Notes: generated by a model from the sequence alone, not told the origin. 64,000 bases of DNA from UBA2336 sp965227265 (GCA_965227265.1 OZ245738.1:3162001-3226000), one strand, 5' to 3'; shown: positions 1 through 9,893, counted from the stretch's first letter. Numbers and translations: made by a program.

Positions 1-541
1 CGATGGCTTTGCTGCACGCATGTTAAAGGTAAGCTCTCCCATTGGCAAAGAACTTGATTCTCTGGCCGATATGGTCAGCTTTGGGTTGCTCCCCTCCATA
101 GTGATTTATAAGATGCTGGTAATGGCTCATGTTCATGAATATGTAACATACCTTGCTTTTTCCATTGCGATTTTCTCAGCCTTGCGGTTGGCAATCTTTA
201 ACATCGATGAAACACAAAGCGATTCTTTTCGAGGACTGCCTACGCCTGCCAATGCACTATTCTTAACTGCATTGCCTTGGCTTACCGGTATGCTGGGTAT
301 TGCTGTGTATGAGCCCTGGGTACTGTGTACTGTCGTTGTAATCTCTTCTTATCTCCTTGTATCCGGTATCCCGTTATTCGCGCTTAAGTTTAAAAACTTC
401 TCGTGGAAGGATAACAAGATCAGGTTTACCTTTCTGACTGTGTCAGTATTACTACTGCCCGTTCTGAAGATCACCGCCATACCGGTAATCATACTATTAT
501 ATATCGCCCTTTCGTTAGGTGTTCAGGCTGTTTCAAAATAG
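1..541 (+). CDS. pssA: CDP-alcohol phosphatidyltransferase, phosphatidylserine synthase type (5' truncated)
   Basis: The reading frame is open from the window edge (first full codon at base 2), so the N-terminus lies outside. The first visible residues complete the CDP-alcohol phosphotransferase motif D-G-x2-A-R-x8-G-x3-D-x3-D: DGFAAR at the edge, then G and two Asp spaced correctly around GKELDSLAD. These Asp residues bind the metal and the CDP-lipid. Several hydrophobic membrane segments follow to the stop at 541. The internal ATG at 20 lies inside the catalytic motif and cannot be the true start. The family transfers a phosphatidyl group from CDP-diacylglycerol to an alcohol, and the overall pattern fits phosphatidylserine synthase better than phosphatidylglycerophosphate synthase. 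The substrate is inferred, not proven. Confidence 0.8.
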   Translation, partial: DGFAARMLKVSSPIGKELDSLADMVSFGLLPSIVIYKMLVMAHVHEYVTYLAFSIAIFSALRLAIFNIDETQSDSFRGLPTPANALFLTALPWLTGMLGIAVYEPWVLCTVVVISSYLLVSGIPLFALKFKNFSWKDNKIRFTFLTVSVLLLPVLKITAIPVIILLYIALSLGVQAVSK

Positions 542-544
542 GCG

Positions 545-552
545 TATTTTTG
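545..552 (+). promoter_or_regulatory. Possible promoter -7 box (TATTTTTG) for porU
   Basis: The octamer matches the Bacteroidota -7 consensus TAnnTTTG and lies 23 bases before the porU start. No clear -33 TTG was found at the usual spacing, so this is tentative. Confidence 0.35.
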
Positions 553-574
553 CTTTTCTAATCTAGCTGGACCC

Positions 575-3500
575 TTGAAAATTCCTCAGCAAAGGCATTT
601 TTTCTTAATTCTTATCCTTTTCATATCGGGGACGTGGATCTCTATTTCCCCTGCAAAAGCTCAATCTGTGCTGGCGACTGGCAAATGGTATAAAGTAGCC
701 GTTGAGAAAAATGGAGTCTACAAAATCTCCAATAAGAACTTTAAAAAAATGGGGTTCGATCCTTCTAAAACCGACCCGCGAAAGATCAGACTCTACGGCA
801 ATGAAGGTGGCATGCTGCCCCAATCAAACCAAATTGCACGGCCGGACGATCTTGTTGAGAATGCCATCTTTATTTCAGGAGAAGCAGACGGGAAGTTTAA
901 TTCGGATGACTACATTCTTTTTTATGCTCAAGGGGCTGATAAAATTTCTTTCAACCAGAGCAAAGGCATAATTGATTATGAGAAAAACTTATATGCCGAT
1001 AAGAATTATTACTTCATAACGGTATCAGAAACAAATGGAAAACGCATTACCACTAATGAAGTACCTGGTGTTTTGCCGGTTGTTAATACAGTTGAAAATT
1101 TCTCGTTTCACGAAATAGATCAACACTCCGAATTAAAATCAGGTCGTGAATGGTTTGGTGAGCGCTTCGACCTTACCACAGAACTTACTTTTGAAACCGA
1201 TCTAAAGAATGTGATCCCCGGCACAACAATGAAGTTTGTTTCCGGTGTGATGGGAAAATCTTTTTCAGCAACCTCCTTTAAGGTTTCGGTTAATAATAAA
1301 TTAGCCTTGACCCAGAATATTCAAGCTATACCTACTGCAGACTATAACGTCAAGGGAGAAATGAGAACAGATACACTTGATTTAGGTGCCGATACAATTT
1401 CTTCTTCAGGGGGTTCAGGTCAAAAAATTAAATACACGTACGTAAAAGCTTCTTCCGGAAATTCGGTCGGGTTCTTAGATTTTTTTCTCCTTCAGGCCAC
1501 TCAAAAACTTTCTTTACATAGTAGCCAGGTTATCTTTCGGTCAACATCAAGTCTGTCAAATCCTGCATCGCAATTCGAAATTGAAAGCTCTGAGTCTTCA
1601 GCAATCGTCTGGGATATCAGTAACCCTTACGAACCTTTACTCAAGTCTTCTGTTTTTTCTGCAGGCAAAACATCATTCAACTCCATTACGAGTGTTTTAA
1701 AAGAATTTATTGTTTTTAAGAGCGATGTTCCAACACCTGAATTGATAGGATCGATAACAAATCAGAATTTACATGGACTGCCTACTCCAAGACTTATCAT
1801 CATAACACATCCTGACTTTAAACAAGAAGCAGAACGCCTTGCCGCTTATCGCAACAGCAGAAACATCGCGACAAGCGTTGTCACGATCGACCAGGTTTAT
1901 CACGAATTTTCAAGTGGCCGGCAAGATGTAACTGCTATTCGCGATTTTGTAAAATCGCTTTATGATAAAAGCGCAGGCACATTAAAAAGCGTTCTACTCG
2001 TTGGCAAAGCCTCGTATGATTATAAGAATAGGGTTATTGACAACTTAAACTTTGTGCCCACGTACCAATCGCGGAATTCGTTGCATCCTGTTAATACCTA
2101 TTCTTCCGATGATTATTTCGGCTTTTTAGAGGATCATGAAGGTGAATGGAGTGAAGTCCCCGCTATTAATCATTCACTGGATGTTGGTGTTGGCAGGTTC
2201 CCGGTAAAAACACGCGAAGAAGCATCTGACGTAGTCAATAAAATTATCCGCTACGAGTCTACCCTCACGCTTCAGGGTTCCTGGCAAAAGGAAATTGTGT
2301 TTGTTGCGGATGATGGTGATAGCAACGAACATCAGGATGATGCCAATAAGCTAGCAGAAGATATTGATGAAGATCATTCGGAGTTTGATGTCTCAAAAAT
2401 TTACCTCGATCAATTTCCACAAATTTCAAGGCCGGCAGGTAAAGTCTCTCCTGAAACAAACGAAGCCATTAAAAAAAGTATAAACAAAGGGGCCTTGATC
2501 ATTAACTATACCGGTCATGGAGGCGAGCGTCTACTAGCGCAAGAAAAAATCTTTGATGATCTAATGATCGAAAAATTAGAAAACGATCGGTTGCCGTTGT
2601 TGGTAACCGCTACGTGCGATTTTGGAAGATCGGATGACCCGATCATTATTTCAGGTGGTGAGCTTTGTTTGCTCCGTAAAAATGGAGGGGCTATCGGGCT
2701 GGTAACTACCGGAAGGCCTGTTTATTCCGGAACTAACTTTCTTTTGAACAACGCTTTTTATACTGCATTCTTTCAACGAGAAAACAATAAACCATTAACG
2801 TTAGGCGAAATTTTCAGAAGAACGAAAAACACAAGCTTAAGCGGAGTCTCGAACAGAAATTTTTCATTGATCGGTGACCCGGAATTACAACTGGCTTTGC
2901 CCTCACGGGAAATTGTGGTGAATAATATTACTACTGAATCCGGCTCAGCAACACTTAAATCTTTATCCACGGTAATTGTTCAAGGAGAAGTTAAGGATGA
3001 AGAAGGTATCGATGAAACGTTCAATGGCATTTTAGAAGCTGTTCTTTTCGATAAAGAAGTTTCCTTTCAAACGTTGGGAGATGAGAACGCCCCTTATAAT
3101 TATAAACAGTGGTATAACCGGATCTTTCGCGGCCAGGCTGCTGTAGAAAATGGTTCTTTTGAATTCAGGTTTGTTGTTCCAAAAAATATTGCTTACCAGG
3201 TAGCGGAAGGAAAGTTAAGTTTATATGCACTTGATTCAGTTCAGGATCTTACAGCATCCGGATACTCTAAAAACTTTGATATTGGATTAAGCGAATCAAA
3301 CCCTGATGTTGATAATACCTCTCCCAAAATATCATTGTTTGTGGGTGACACTACTTTTATCTCAGGTGGTATAACCAATCCCAATACGCAACTCGTTGCG
3401 CGCTTAAGCGATAAGAACGGAATCAATATTTCAGGATATGGAATCGGCAACAGCCTAACCGCTATTCTCGATGGTGAATCATTTGTAGTGAATGATTATT

Positions 3501-3967
3501 ATACAGCTGATATAAATGATTACACAAAAGGAACAGTGACATTCCCACTCGAGAAGCTATCGCCTGGCAGACATACCCTTACGTTGAAAGCCTGGGATAC
3601 GTATAATAATCCCGCACAGACTACCATTGAGTTTGTGGTTACTGAGACCGAAAAATTAATGATTCAGACTTTCGGTAATTATCCCAATCCATTTCGAACT
3701 TCCACACAACTGACGTTTACACATAACCGTTCAGGCGATGACCTGGAGGGTACCCTTATTCTCTATGATGCTATCGGAAACCTGCTCCATACTTATCAAT
3801 TTAACATTCCTTCAAGCAGTTATCAGGTTGATTTGCTTGAACTTACGCAGGGTGTCAATTTCACAAAAAATCAAGCTGGAGGACTATACTTTGCGCGCCT
3901 TTCAGTTCGTTCTCTTACGAATGGCTCTAAAAATGAGCAGGTTACAAAGCTTATTCTTTCGAATTAA
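575..3967 (+). CDS. porU: Type IX secretion system sortase PorU (C25 gingipain family)
   Basis: PorU is the cell-surface cysteine sortase that removes C-terminal sorting domains from T9SS cargo and couples them to the surface lipopolysaccharide anchor. The 1130-residue protein has a hydrophobic signal peptide (about residues 1-29). It carries the gingipain catalytic dyad: His648 in YTGHGGE and Cys681 in TATCDFG, inside a C25 domain of about residues 400-780. The C-terminal 100 residues begin with NYPNPF and form a type A sorting-like beta domain, which in known PorU is kept. The start codon is TTG at 575, directly before a basic N-terminus and the signal peptide; no ATG gives a better start. 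porV follows after 28 bases, the usual T9SS pairing. Confidence 0.93.
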   Translation: MKIPQQRHFFLILILFISGTWISISPAKAQSVLATGKWYKVAVEKNGVYKISNKNFKKMGFDPSKTDPRKIRLYGNEGGMLPQSNQIARPDDLVENAIFISGEADGKFNSDDYILFYAQGADKISFNQSKGIIDYEKNLYADKNYYFITVSETNGKRITTNEVPGVLPVVNTVENFSFHEIDQHSELKSGREWFGERFDLTTELTFETDLKNVIPGTTMKFVSGVMGKSFSATSFKVSVNNKLALTQNIQAIPTADYNVKGEMRTDTLDLGADTISSSGGSGQKIKYTYVKASSGNSVGFLDFFLLQATQKLSLHSSQVIFRSTSSLSNPASQFEIESSESSAIVWDISNPYEPLLKSSVFSAGKTSFNSITSVLKEFIVFKSDVPTPELIGSITNQNLHGLPTPRLIIITHPDFKQEAERLAAYRNSRNIATSVVTIDQVYHEFSSGRQDVTAIRDFVKSLYDKSAGTLKSVLLVGKASYDYKNRVIDNLNFVPTYQSRNSLHPVNTYSSDDYFGFLEDHEGEWSEVPAINHSLDVGVGRFPVKTREEASDVVNKIIRYESTLTLQGSWQKEIVFVADDGDSNEHQDDANKLAEDIDEDHSEFDVSKIYLDQFPQISRPAGKVSPETNEAIKKSINKGALIINYTGHGGERLLAQEKIFDDLMIEKLENDRLPLLVTATCDFGRSDDPIIISGGELCLLRKNGGAIGLVTTGRPVYSGTNFLLNNAFYTAFFQRENNKPLTLGEIFRRTKNTSLSGVSNRNFSLIGDPELQLALPSREIVVNNITTESGSATLKSLSTVIVQGEVKDEEGIDETFNGILEAVLFDKEVSFQTLGDENAPYNYKQWYNRIFRGQAAVENGSFEFRFVVPKNIAYQVAEGKLSLYALDSVQDLTASGYSKNFDIGLSESNPDVDNTSPKISLFVGDTTFISGGITNPNTQLVARLSDKNGINISGYGIGNSLTAILDGESFVVNDYYTADINDYTKGTVTFPLEKLSPGRHTLTLKAWDTYNNPAQTTIEFVVTETEKLMIQTFGNYPNPFRTSTQLTFTHNRSGDDLEGTLILYDAIGNLLHTYQFNIPSSSYQVDLLELTQGVNFTKNQAGGLYFARLSVRSLTNGSKNEQVTKLILSN

Positions 3968-3995
3968 CTATCTTTAAACCCTTGAAATATCACAA

Positions 3996-5165
3996 ATGAA
4001 GTTCGCTTTAATCTTAGTTAGTTTTCTTTTTTGTGCAGAATTAGTGGTTGGGCAAACCATTCTTGGAGCTGATGAAAAATTCAGACCGATTACAACAGCT
4101 GTTCCATTTTTAACAATAAGTCCGGATGCCCGACATGCTGCCCTCGGAGACGCAGGCGTAGCGGGGTCACCCGATGCAAACTCTGCCTTTTGGAATCCCG
4201 CCAAGCTTACTTTTATTGAAAGTGCTTTGGGTGGTTCTGTTTCCTATACTCCTTGGTTAGGTAAGATTACCACTGACATGTCAATTTCCTATCTCAGCGG
4301 CTATTATAAAATTACCCGTGAACAAACCATTGCGTTAAGCATGAAGTATTTCGACATGGGCGACTTCTATGCACGTGACCCTGACAATATTGATTTGGGG
4401 ACATTCCATCCGCGTGATTTTAGTTTTGACTTAACGTACTCCCGTTTGTTAACAGAAAATTTAAGTGTTGGTTTAACCGGAAGATTTATTCACTCTAACC
4501 TGTTGGGTAATTACAATGGAACATCGATTGTAGATACAAAACCTGGCAACAGTGTTGCTGCTGACGTTGGTGTTTATTATTTCACTGAACTCAAGGGCGC
4601 AAAAACAAATACTCTTTCGTTAGGCGCTGTAATTTCAAACATAGGCCCTAAGCTTTCCAATTCAAGTGACGAAAACCGAAGTCCGCTGCCAACAAGTCTT
4701 AAGTTGGGTGCTGCCTACAGGGTTGAGTTGGATATGTATAACTCATTTACCTTCCTCCTCGATTTTAACAAGCTCATGGTTCCATCCCCGCAATTGGAAA
4801 TGGTTGATACCACGCAGGTTATGGTGATCCCTAATAAATCTCTAATTAGCGGAATGTTTTCTTCTTTCTCGGATGCTCCGAACGGTTTTTCTGAAGAAAT
4901 CAAAGAGGTAATTGTTAATGCAGGAGTAGAGTACTGGTACAATAATACGTTTGCTGGCCGGGTTGGATATTTTTCTGAGGCTAAGCTGAAAGGCAACCGA
5001 AAATACATGACAATAGGATTAGGCTTTAAGAAAAGCATCTTTGGATTTGACATCGCCTATCTGGTTCCTACCAACAAGCGCGAGCATCCCTTGGCAGAAA
5101 CTATTCGCTTTAGTCTTCTTTTCCAGTTGCCTGCTAAATTCAGGGAAGACACGCTTACCGATTAA
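3996..5165 (+). CDS. porV: Type IX secretion outer-membrane protein PorV (LptO)
   Basis: PorV is a FadL-like outer-membrane beta barrel that shuttles T9SS cargo from the SprA translocon to the PorU attachment complex. The 389-residue protein has a signal peptide (about 1-19, ending LVVGQ). The N-terminal segment FLTISPDARHAALGDAG and the following NSAFWNPAK are the typical PorV signature, and the rest is alternating amphipathic strands ending in a barrel with short turns. It lies 28 bases after porU and so is probably cotranscribed. The 3' end is followed one base later by an M16 homologue. Confidence 0.93.
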   Translation: MKFALILVSFLFCAELVVGQTILGADEKFRPITTAVPFLTISPDARHAALGDAGVAGSPDANSAFWNPAKLTFIESALGGSVSYTPWLGKITTDMSISYLSGYYKITREQTIALSMKYFDMGDFYARDPDNIDLGTFHPRDFSFDLTYSRLLTENLSVGLTGRFIHSNLLGNYNGTSIVDTKPGNSVAADVGVYYFTELKGAKTNTLSLGAVISNIGPKLSNSSDENRSPLPTSLKLGAAYRVELDMYNSFTFLLDFNKLMVPSPQLEMVDTTQVMVIPNKSLISGMFSSFSDAPNGFSEEIKEVIVNAGVEYWYNNTFAGRVGYFSEAKLKGNRKYMTIGLGFKKSIFGFDIAYLVPTNKREHPLAETIRFSLLFQLPAKFREDTLTD

Positions 5166-5166
5166 C

Positions 5167-6426
5167 ATGCTCGACAGAACCGTACAGCCTGCCTTTCAAA
5201 AAAGCAGCGCGTTCGATTTAATTCATCCCGAAAAAATTACCTTAAAGAATACGTTGCCGCTTACCATTGTGCGGGGCGGTGAACAGCCTGTTGCCAAAAT
5301 TGAACTTGTATTCAATGCGGGCAAGTGGTACGAAGCTAATCCCGGAGTTTCTTATTTTACTTCCCAGCAATTACCGAAAGGAACTGCATCAAAAAGCAGT
5401 TACCAGATATCGAATGAAACTGAACAACGTGGAATACACGTTGAAGTTAGTCCGGGTCATGACTTCACAAGTGTTTCGCTTTACGGTTTGACCAAAAATA
5501 TTCACGAAGTTTTTGACCTTACGCGTGAGATCGTAACAGTTCCTGTTTTTCAGCAACAAGAGCTTGATCAAATGAAAGATATCTATAATCAAACGCTGAA
5601 AATCAACCTCGAAAAAACAAGTTACCTCGCTTCACTTGAGTTGAGAAAAAAACTTTTCGGCCAGAATCATCCCTATGGTCGCGATGCCGCACTTTCGGAT
5701 ATAGTAGAAATTCAACGCAGCTGGTTAGTAGACTTTCACAAAAAAAGGTTTAGCGATTTTCAGATCATTTGTTCAGGCAAAATCACAGACGACTTGTTAA
5801 CCGCGTTAACCGATTGTTTTGAGTCAATATCACTTCATGCTTCCTCTGAAAACAAGATCAACACGGATTATATTCCCCCAACGACTGAGTTTATTGAGAA
5901 GAAAGATAGTATTCAAGCATCGTTACGACTTGGCCGAAAAGCTGTGAGCCGGACACATGCCGATTATCCGGCATTGTTACTCTTGAACCATATTCTTGGC
6001 GGCTACTTTGGTTCACGGTTGATGAAGAACATTCGTGAGGAAAAGGGATTAACCTATGGTATTAACTCATCGGTTGCTGCATTAAAGCATGCAAGCTATC
6101 TCACGATTGGTACAGATGTCAATAAAGAAAACCGAGAGCTTGCAATGCAGGAAATAAAAAAGGAGCTGGCTGCACTCGGCCAGAAGCTGATTGCAACAAA
6201 TGAACTGCAAACGGCACGGAATCACTTTATTGGCAGCTTGCAATCCGAGATCACAACGCCTTTTGCGCACGCAGATAAAATCAAAAATCTTTTATTATTG
6301 TCGCTGCCCGCTGATTACTATCAGCAGTTGATCTATAAAATTGATGCCTTGTCAGCACAGGATTTATTGAACGCAGCCAATCAATACCTCGATCCTGAAA
6401 CATTTACGACTGTAACGGTAGGCTAA
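5167..6426 (+). CDS. M16 peptidase-like protein lacking the zinc motif
   Basis: The protein is about 419 residues and has the two-lobed M16 (insulinase / processing protease) fold. The C-terminal half has the conserved block RLMKNIREEKGLTYG, whose Arg/Tyr pair is typical of M16 C domains. In the N-terminal half the HxxEH zinc site should lie near residues 63-69, but the sequence there is YFTSQQL, so no metal site exists. Non-catalytic M16 subunits normally pair with an active one; none is seen in this window. The start was set at ATG 5167, one base after the porV stop; an upstream in-frame start at 5041 would overlap porV by 125 bases. There is no signal peptide from the chosen start, so the protein may be cytoplasmic. 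Confidence 0.82.
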   Translation: MLDRTVQPAFQKSSAFDLIHPEKITLKNTLPLTIVRGGEQPVAKIELVFNAGKWYEANPGVSYFTSQQLPKGTASKSSYQISNETEQRGIHVEVSPGHDFTSVSLYGLTKNIHEVFDLTREIVTVPVFQQQELDQMKDIYNQTLKINLEKTSYLASLELRKKLFGQNHPYGRDAALSDIVEIQRSWLVDFHKKRFSDFQIICSGKITDDLLTALTDCFESISLHASSENKINTDYIPPTTEFIEKKDSIQASLRLGRKAVSRTHADYPALLLLNHILGGYFGSRLMKNIREEKGLTYGINSSVAALKHASYLTIGTDVNKENRELAMQEIKKELAALGQKLIATNELQTARNHFIGSLQSEITTPFAHADKIKNLLLLSLPADYYQQLIYKIDALSAQDLLNAANQYLDPETFTTVTVG

Positions 6427-6428
6427 TG

Positions 6429-7571
6429 TTATTGTCGTAGCAATTCGCGTGAGATCACAAGCTTCTGAATCTCAGTTGTGCCTTCATAGATTTGAGTAAT
6501 CTTAGCATCGCGCATGAGTCGTTCAACGTGATACTCCTTCACATACCCATATCCGCCATGAATCTGAACAGCTTCGGTTGTTACTTCCTGTGCAATTTGT
6601 GAAGCAAACAGCTTGGCTTGTGCAGCTGCTTTTACAAAATCCCTTTTTTGATCTTTAAGATACGCTGCTTGCCAGACAAGCAATCTTGCTGCGTCAATCT
6701 TGGTAGCCATATCAGCCAGTTTAAACTGGATAGCCTGGTGTTCCGATAATTGTTTATTAAATGCTTTGCGTTCTTTGGAATATTTTAACGCCAGCTCATA
6801 CGCGCCTGCAGCAATGCCCAACGCCTGAGACGCAATTCCGATTCTTCCGCCATTTAATGTGGTCATCGCAAAAGTGAATCCGAATCCTTCTTCGCCAATG
6901 CGGTTTGCTTTGGGAACTTTCACATCGGTAAACATAAGTGAATGTGTATCCGATCCGCGGATGCCCATCTTATCTTCTTTTTTACCTACAACGAAACCCG
7001 GCATTCCCTTCTCAACAATCAATGCATTAATGCCTTTATGTTTTTTTGCGATATCGGTTTGAGCAATTACAAGATAAACACTTGCCGTATTACCATTGGT
7101 GATCCAGTTCTTGGTTCCGTTTAATAAATAATGATCGCCTTTATCTTCCGCGGTAGTTCGCTGGCTGGTGGCATCCGATCCTGCTTCAGGCTCTGATAAA
7201 CAAAATGCTCCAATAACTTCTCCTGAGGCTAACTTCTTTAAATATTTTTCTTTCTGTTCTTCGGTGCCGAATTTTTCCAATCCCCAGCACACCAACGAAT
7301 TGTTTACCGACATACAAACGGAAGCTGAAGCATCAATTTTGGAAATTTCTTCCATGGCCAATACATAAGAGATTGAATCCATGCCTCCGCCATTGTATTT
7401 GGGATCGACCATCATTCCCATAAACCCCAGCTCACCCATTTTCTTAATTTGCTCAGTCGGGAATTTTTGATGCGTATCCCGTTCAATTACTCCTGGAAGC
7501 AATTCGCTTTGTGCAAAATCGCGGGCGGCTTGTTGTACAGCAAGCTGTTCTTCGGTGAGCAGGAAATTCAT
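6429..7571 (-). CDS. Acyl-CoA dehydrogenase (short/medium-chain type)
   Basis: This FAD enzyme forms the alpha-beta double bond of acyl-CoA in fatty-acid or branched-chain degradation and passes electrons to ETF. The 380-residue length is standard. Visible signatures are CLSEPEAGSDA in the FAD/substrate region, NGTKNWITNG, and the C-terminal QIYEGTTEIQ, whose Glu is the catalytic base in short- and medium-chain family members. The exact chain length cannot be read from sequence by eye; butyryl-CoA dehydrogenase type is plausible. It converges on the M16 gene with only two bases between stop codons. Confidence 0.9.
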   Translation of the reverse strand: MNFLLTEEQLAVQQAARDFAQSELLPGVIERDTHQKFPTEQIKKMGELGFMGMMVDPKYNGGGMDSISYVLAMEEISKIDASASVCMSVNNSLVCWGLEKFGTEEQKEKYLKKLASGEVIGAFCLSEPEAGSDATSQRTTAEDKGDHYLLNGTKNWITNGNTASVYLVIAQTDIAKKHKGINALIVEKGMPGFVVGKKEDKMGIRGSDTHSLMFTDVKVPKANRIGEEGFGFTFAMTTLNGGRIGIASQALGIAAGAYELALKYSKERKAFNKQLSEHQAIQFKLADMATKIDAARLLVWQAAYLKDQKRDFVKAAAQAKLFASQIAQEVTTEAVQIHGGYGYVKEYHVERLMRDAKITQIYEGTTEIQKLVISRELLRQ

Positions 7572-7630
7572 TTCGGTAAAGTTTAGCGGTCGGTAATTCA
7601 GGGTGAAAATATTAAAATTTAATGGGACGC

Positions 7631-7669
7631 AAACAGAAAAGCCCGGGTTATCTCCGGGCTTTTCTGTTT
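7631..7669. terminator. Bidirectional rho-independent terminator
   Basis: A perfect 16-bp stem (7631-7646 with 7654-7669) flanks a 7-base loop. The G+C core GCCCGG is flanked by A-rich and T-rich sides, so it could end transcription in either direction. It lies just past the zinc peptidase stop (7685) on the minus strand, upstream of the acyl-CoA dehydrogenase start at 7571. Confidence 0.85.
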
Positions 7670-7684
7670 AACTGTAAGATTTCG

Positions 7685-8395
7685 TTAGTCTCTTCTTCCG
7701 AGAAAGATCATTACATAGTATAACAGCATGGTGATGGCACCAATTGCAGCTACTACATATGTCATCGCTGCCCATTTCAATGCGTCTTTTGCCATGTCGT
7801 GTTCCTGACGGGTTACGATGCCCCGGCTATCAATCCAGGCAAGAGCACGTTTGCTGGCATCAAATTCAACCGGTAACGTGATGAGTGAAAAAAGTGCAAA
7901 CACTCCGTAACAGGCAATGATTACCAATAAGGCAATCTCCGGACTAAAAATTCCGCGAAATGCAAACGCACCAAACATCATCGCGATGAAAACAAAGTTG
8001 ATCACCTTGGCACTAATGTTTTGAATGGGCACCATAGCAGATCTTAGCTCAAGCATACTATACGCTTTTGCATGTTGCACAGCGTGACCGCATTCGTGCG
8101 CTGCTACAGCAGTGGCTGCAGCATTACGGCCGTTATAAACAGCCTCACTCAGGTTAACTGTTTTGTTTGCAGGATTGTAATGGTCTGATAGTTGGCCTTC
8201 TACCGAGATCACCTTCACATCGCTCAAGCCATGATCCGCTAGCATCAGTCGTGCAACGTCTGCGCCTGTTAAATCTTTCGTTAAATGTATTTCTGAATAT
8301 TTCTGAAACTTACCCTTCAGTCGTGAGCTGACAAGCCAGCCAACCAGCATGAAGAAGCCCGTAATAAGCAAAGGTCCTAAACTGAAACCGAACAT
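7685..8395 (-). CDS. Membrane zinc metallopeptidase (YugP-like)
   Basis: This 236-residue integral membrane protein has the zinc-binding motif HECGH at residues 100-104, directly preceded by a hydrophobic segment (AAATAVAA). There is one N-terminal membrane helix (about 5-23) and further hydrophobic helices between about 120 and 232. The order fits the neutral zinc metallopeptidase family PF04298, for which no well-defined substrate is known. It is the last gene of a minus-strand run that begins with panC and is separated from the flippase gene by 107 bases. A strong terminator follows. Confidence 0.88.
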   Translation of the reverse strand: MFGFSLGPLLITGFFMLVGWLVSSRLKGKFQKYSEIHLTKDLTGADVARLMLADHGLSDVKVISVEGQLSDHYNPANKTVNLSEAVYNGRNAAATAVAAHECGHAVQHAKAYSMLELRSAMVPIQNISAKVINFVFIAMMFGAFAFRGIFSPEIALLVIIACYGVFALFSLITLPVEFDASKRALAWIDSRGIVTRQEHDMAKDALKWAAMTYVVAAIGAITMLLYYVMIFLGRRD

Positions 8396-8502
8396 AGTAT
8401 TATCGTTTAATTTTCAATCAAATATGCAAGGTTTGATCCAATTTGAAAAAACTGCCAAAACGTCAAACCTCAGAAGTAAAACGAAATTTCGAAGCAGTTG
8501 GC

Positions 8503-9516
8503 TTACAAAACAGTCTTTTTCTTTTTTACAATCCAGGAAGTTACAACCAGCGCAATCGCTCCGGCTACGATCATGATCAGCGTTTGCCACGCGTGAAAAA
8601 CAAACGTAAACGCCACAGCGTCACTCTGCGGAATCGCATATAAAAAGACAAGTCCGGCTGGAACGAGCGCATGATAGGAACCTGCACCTCCGGGAAGCGG
8701 AGCCGCCATCGCAATAGCGCCTATGGCAAAAACAGAAAGCACTGCGCTCACACCTAATACACTGGTTTCCTTAAACGCCATCACCACACAATACGTCATC
8801 ACAAAATACAGCGACCAGATAGCAGCCGAATAAGCAACAAATAAAAATTTCTTCTCAAGCTTGAAAACAGCAGCTAACCCTTGCTTAAAGCCATCAAAAG
8901 TGCGCTTAAAGAACGAGCCCAGTTTTTCATTTCGCTTAGCGTACCAATACAATCCAAACCCTGCTAGTACTAAAATTAAAAAAGCAATTCCAACAATGGC
9001 CAGTTTGCCCGTTAAACCAGAAGCTTGTATGGGCAAGGTTGAAATAAATGTGAATAACTTATCTGACTCAACTGCAAATGATATAGAAATAAGTATTAAC
9101 AAGCAGAGCACGTCAACAATTCGCTCGACAACTACTGTTCCAAATGAAGTTTCAACAGGACTTCCGGCAAGCTTGTACAGATTGTAACACCGTGAAACTT
9201 CTCCGCCCCTGGGAATGACAAGGTTAACCAGGTAGCCAATCATGAGTGACAAGAAGCTATGATAGAAGGATACTTTGTAACCGGTAGGCACCATCAGCAT
9301 CCGCCAGCGTTCCGCCCGGATTACCTGACCCAACATAAAAATTCCGGCCATCAGTAAAAGCCATCCCTTGTCCGCTGATTGCCAGGTATTATATAAATAC
9401 TGCCATTTGTTTTCACCCTCCTTAACATGAAGACCGCTTAAGGAAAACCAGATTAGCAGCGACATCAATCCGAAGATTAACAGGTATTGAAGAGCCGTTT
9501 TTAATGCAGCTGGCAC
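8503..9516 (-). CDS. Flippase-like membrane protein (LPG synthase TM / YbhN family)
   Basis: The 337-residue protein is almost entirely membrane helices (about eight) with the family pattern NLVIPRGGEVSRC after the third or fourth helix and APLPGGAGSYH near the end. This is the membrane domain of lysylphosphatidylglycerol synthase without its catalytic domain, so it probably moves or handles a lipid rather than making LPG. The start is GTG at 9514-9516, which overlaps the panD stop codon by one base (TAGTG), implying translational coupling. The substrate is unknown. Confidence 0.85.
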   Translation of the reverse strand: MPAALKTALQYLLIFGLMSLLIWFSLSGLHVKEGENKWQYLYNTWQSADKGWLLLMAGIFMLGQVIRAERWRMLMVPTGYKVSFYHSFLSLMIGYLVNLVIPRGGEVSRCYNLYKLAGSPVETSFGTVVVERIVDVLCLLILISISFAVESDKLFTFISTLPIQASGLTGKLAIVGIAFLILVLAGFGLYWYAKRNEKLGSFFKRTFDGFKQGLAAVFKLEKKFLFVAYSAAIWSLYFVMTYCVVMAFKETSVLGVSAVLSVFAIGAIAMAAPLPGGAGSYHALVPAGLVFLYAIPQSDAVAFTFVFHAWQTLIMIVAGAIALVVTSWIVKKKKTVL

Positions 9517-9863
9517 TAAACGAGTTTGTTATCGGGTGAAGGAAATATCAACGTAGGTTTGAAATTCTTCGCTTCTTCGAAATCCATGGAAGCGTAAGAA
9601 AACACAATCACAATATCGCCAACCTGTGCTCTGCGCGCAGCGGGGCCATTGAGTGTAACCACACCGGAACCTCGTTCTCCTTTGATTGTGTAAGTTTCCA
9701 ATCGTTCACCGTTGCTCACGTTCACGACCGTTACTTTTTCACCTTCAATCATATTGGCGGCATCCAGCAGATCGGCATCAATTGAAATGCTTCCGACATA
9801 ATGCAATTCAGCCTGCGTGATCTTAATGCGGTGAATTTTGGATTTTAAGACTTCTATAAACAT
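9516..9863 (-). CDS. panD: Aspartate 1-decarboxylase
   Basis: PanD makes beta-alanine from L-aspartate for pantothenate and CoA synthesis. The 115-residue proenzyme self-cleaves between Gly24 and Ser25, seen here in HYVGSIS, to create the pyruvoyl cofactor from Ser25. The length, and the NGPAARRAQVGD segment near residue 75, are typical. panC lies 30 bases upstream on the same strand, so both branches of the pantothenate condensation are coexpressed. Confidence 0.95.
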   Translation of the reverse strand: MFIEVLKSKIHRIKITQAELHYVGSISIDADLLDAANMIEGEKVTVVNVSNGERLETYTIKGERGSGVVTLNGPAARRAQVGDIVIVFSYASMDFEEAKNFKPTLIFPSPDNKLV

Positions 9864-9893
9864 ATTTTCAAAAGGTGCGCAAAGATAAGAAAC

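Noticed and set aside
5041..5166. Upstream start for the M16 gene
   Set aside because: It would overlap the end of porV by 125 bases; the ATG at 5167 follows the porV stop by one base.
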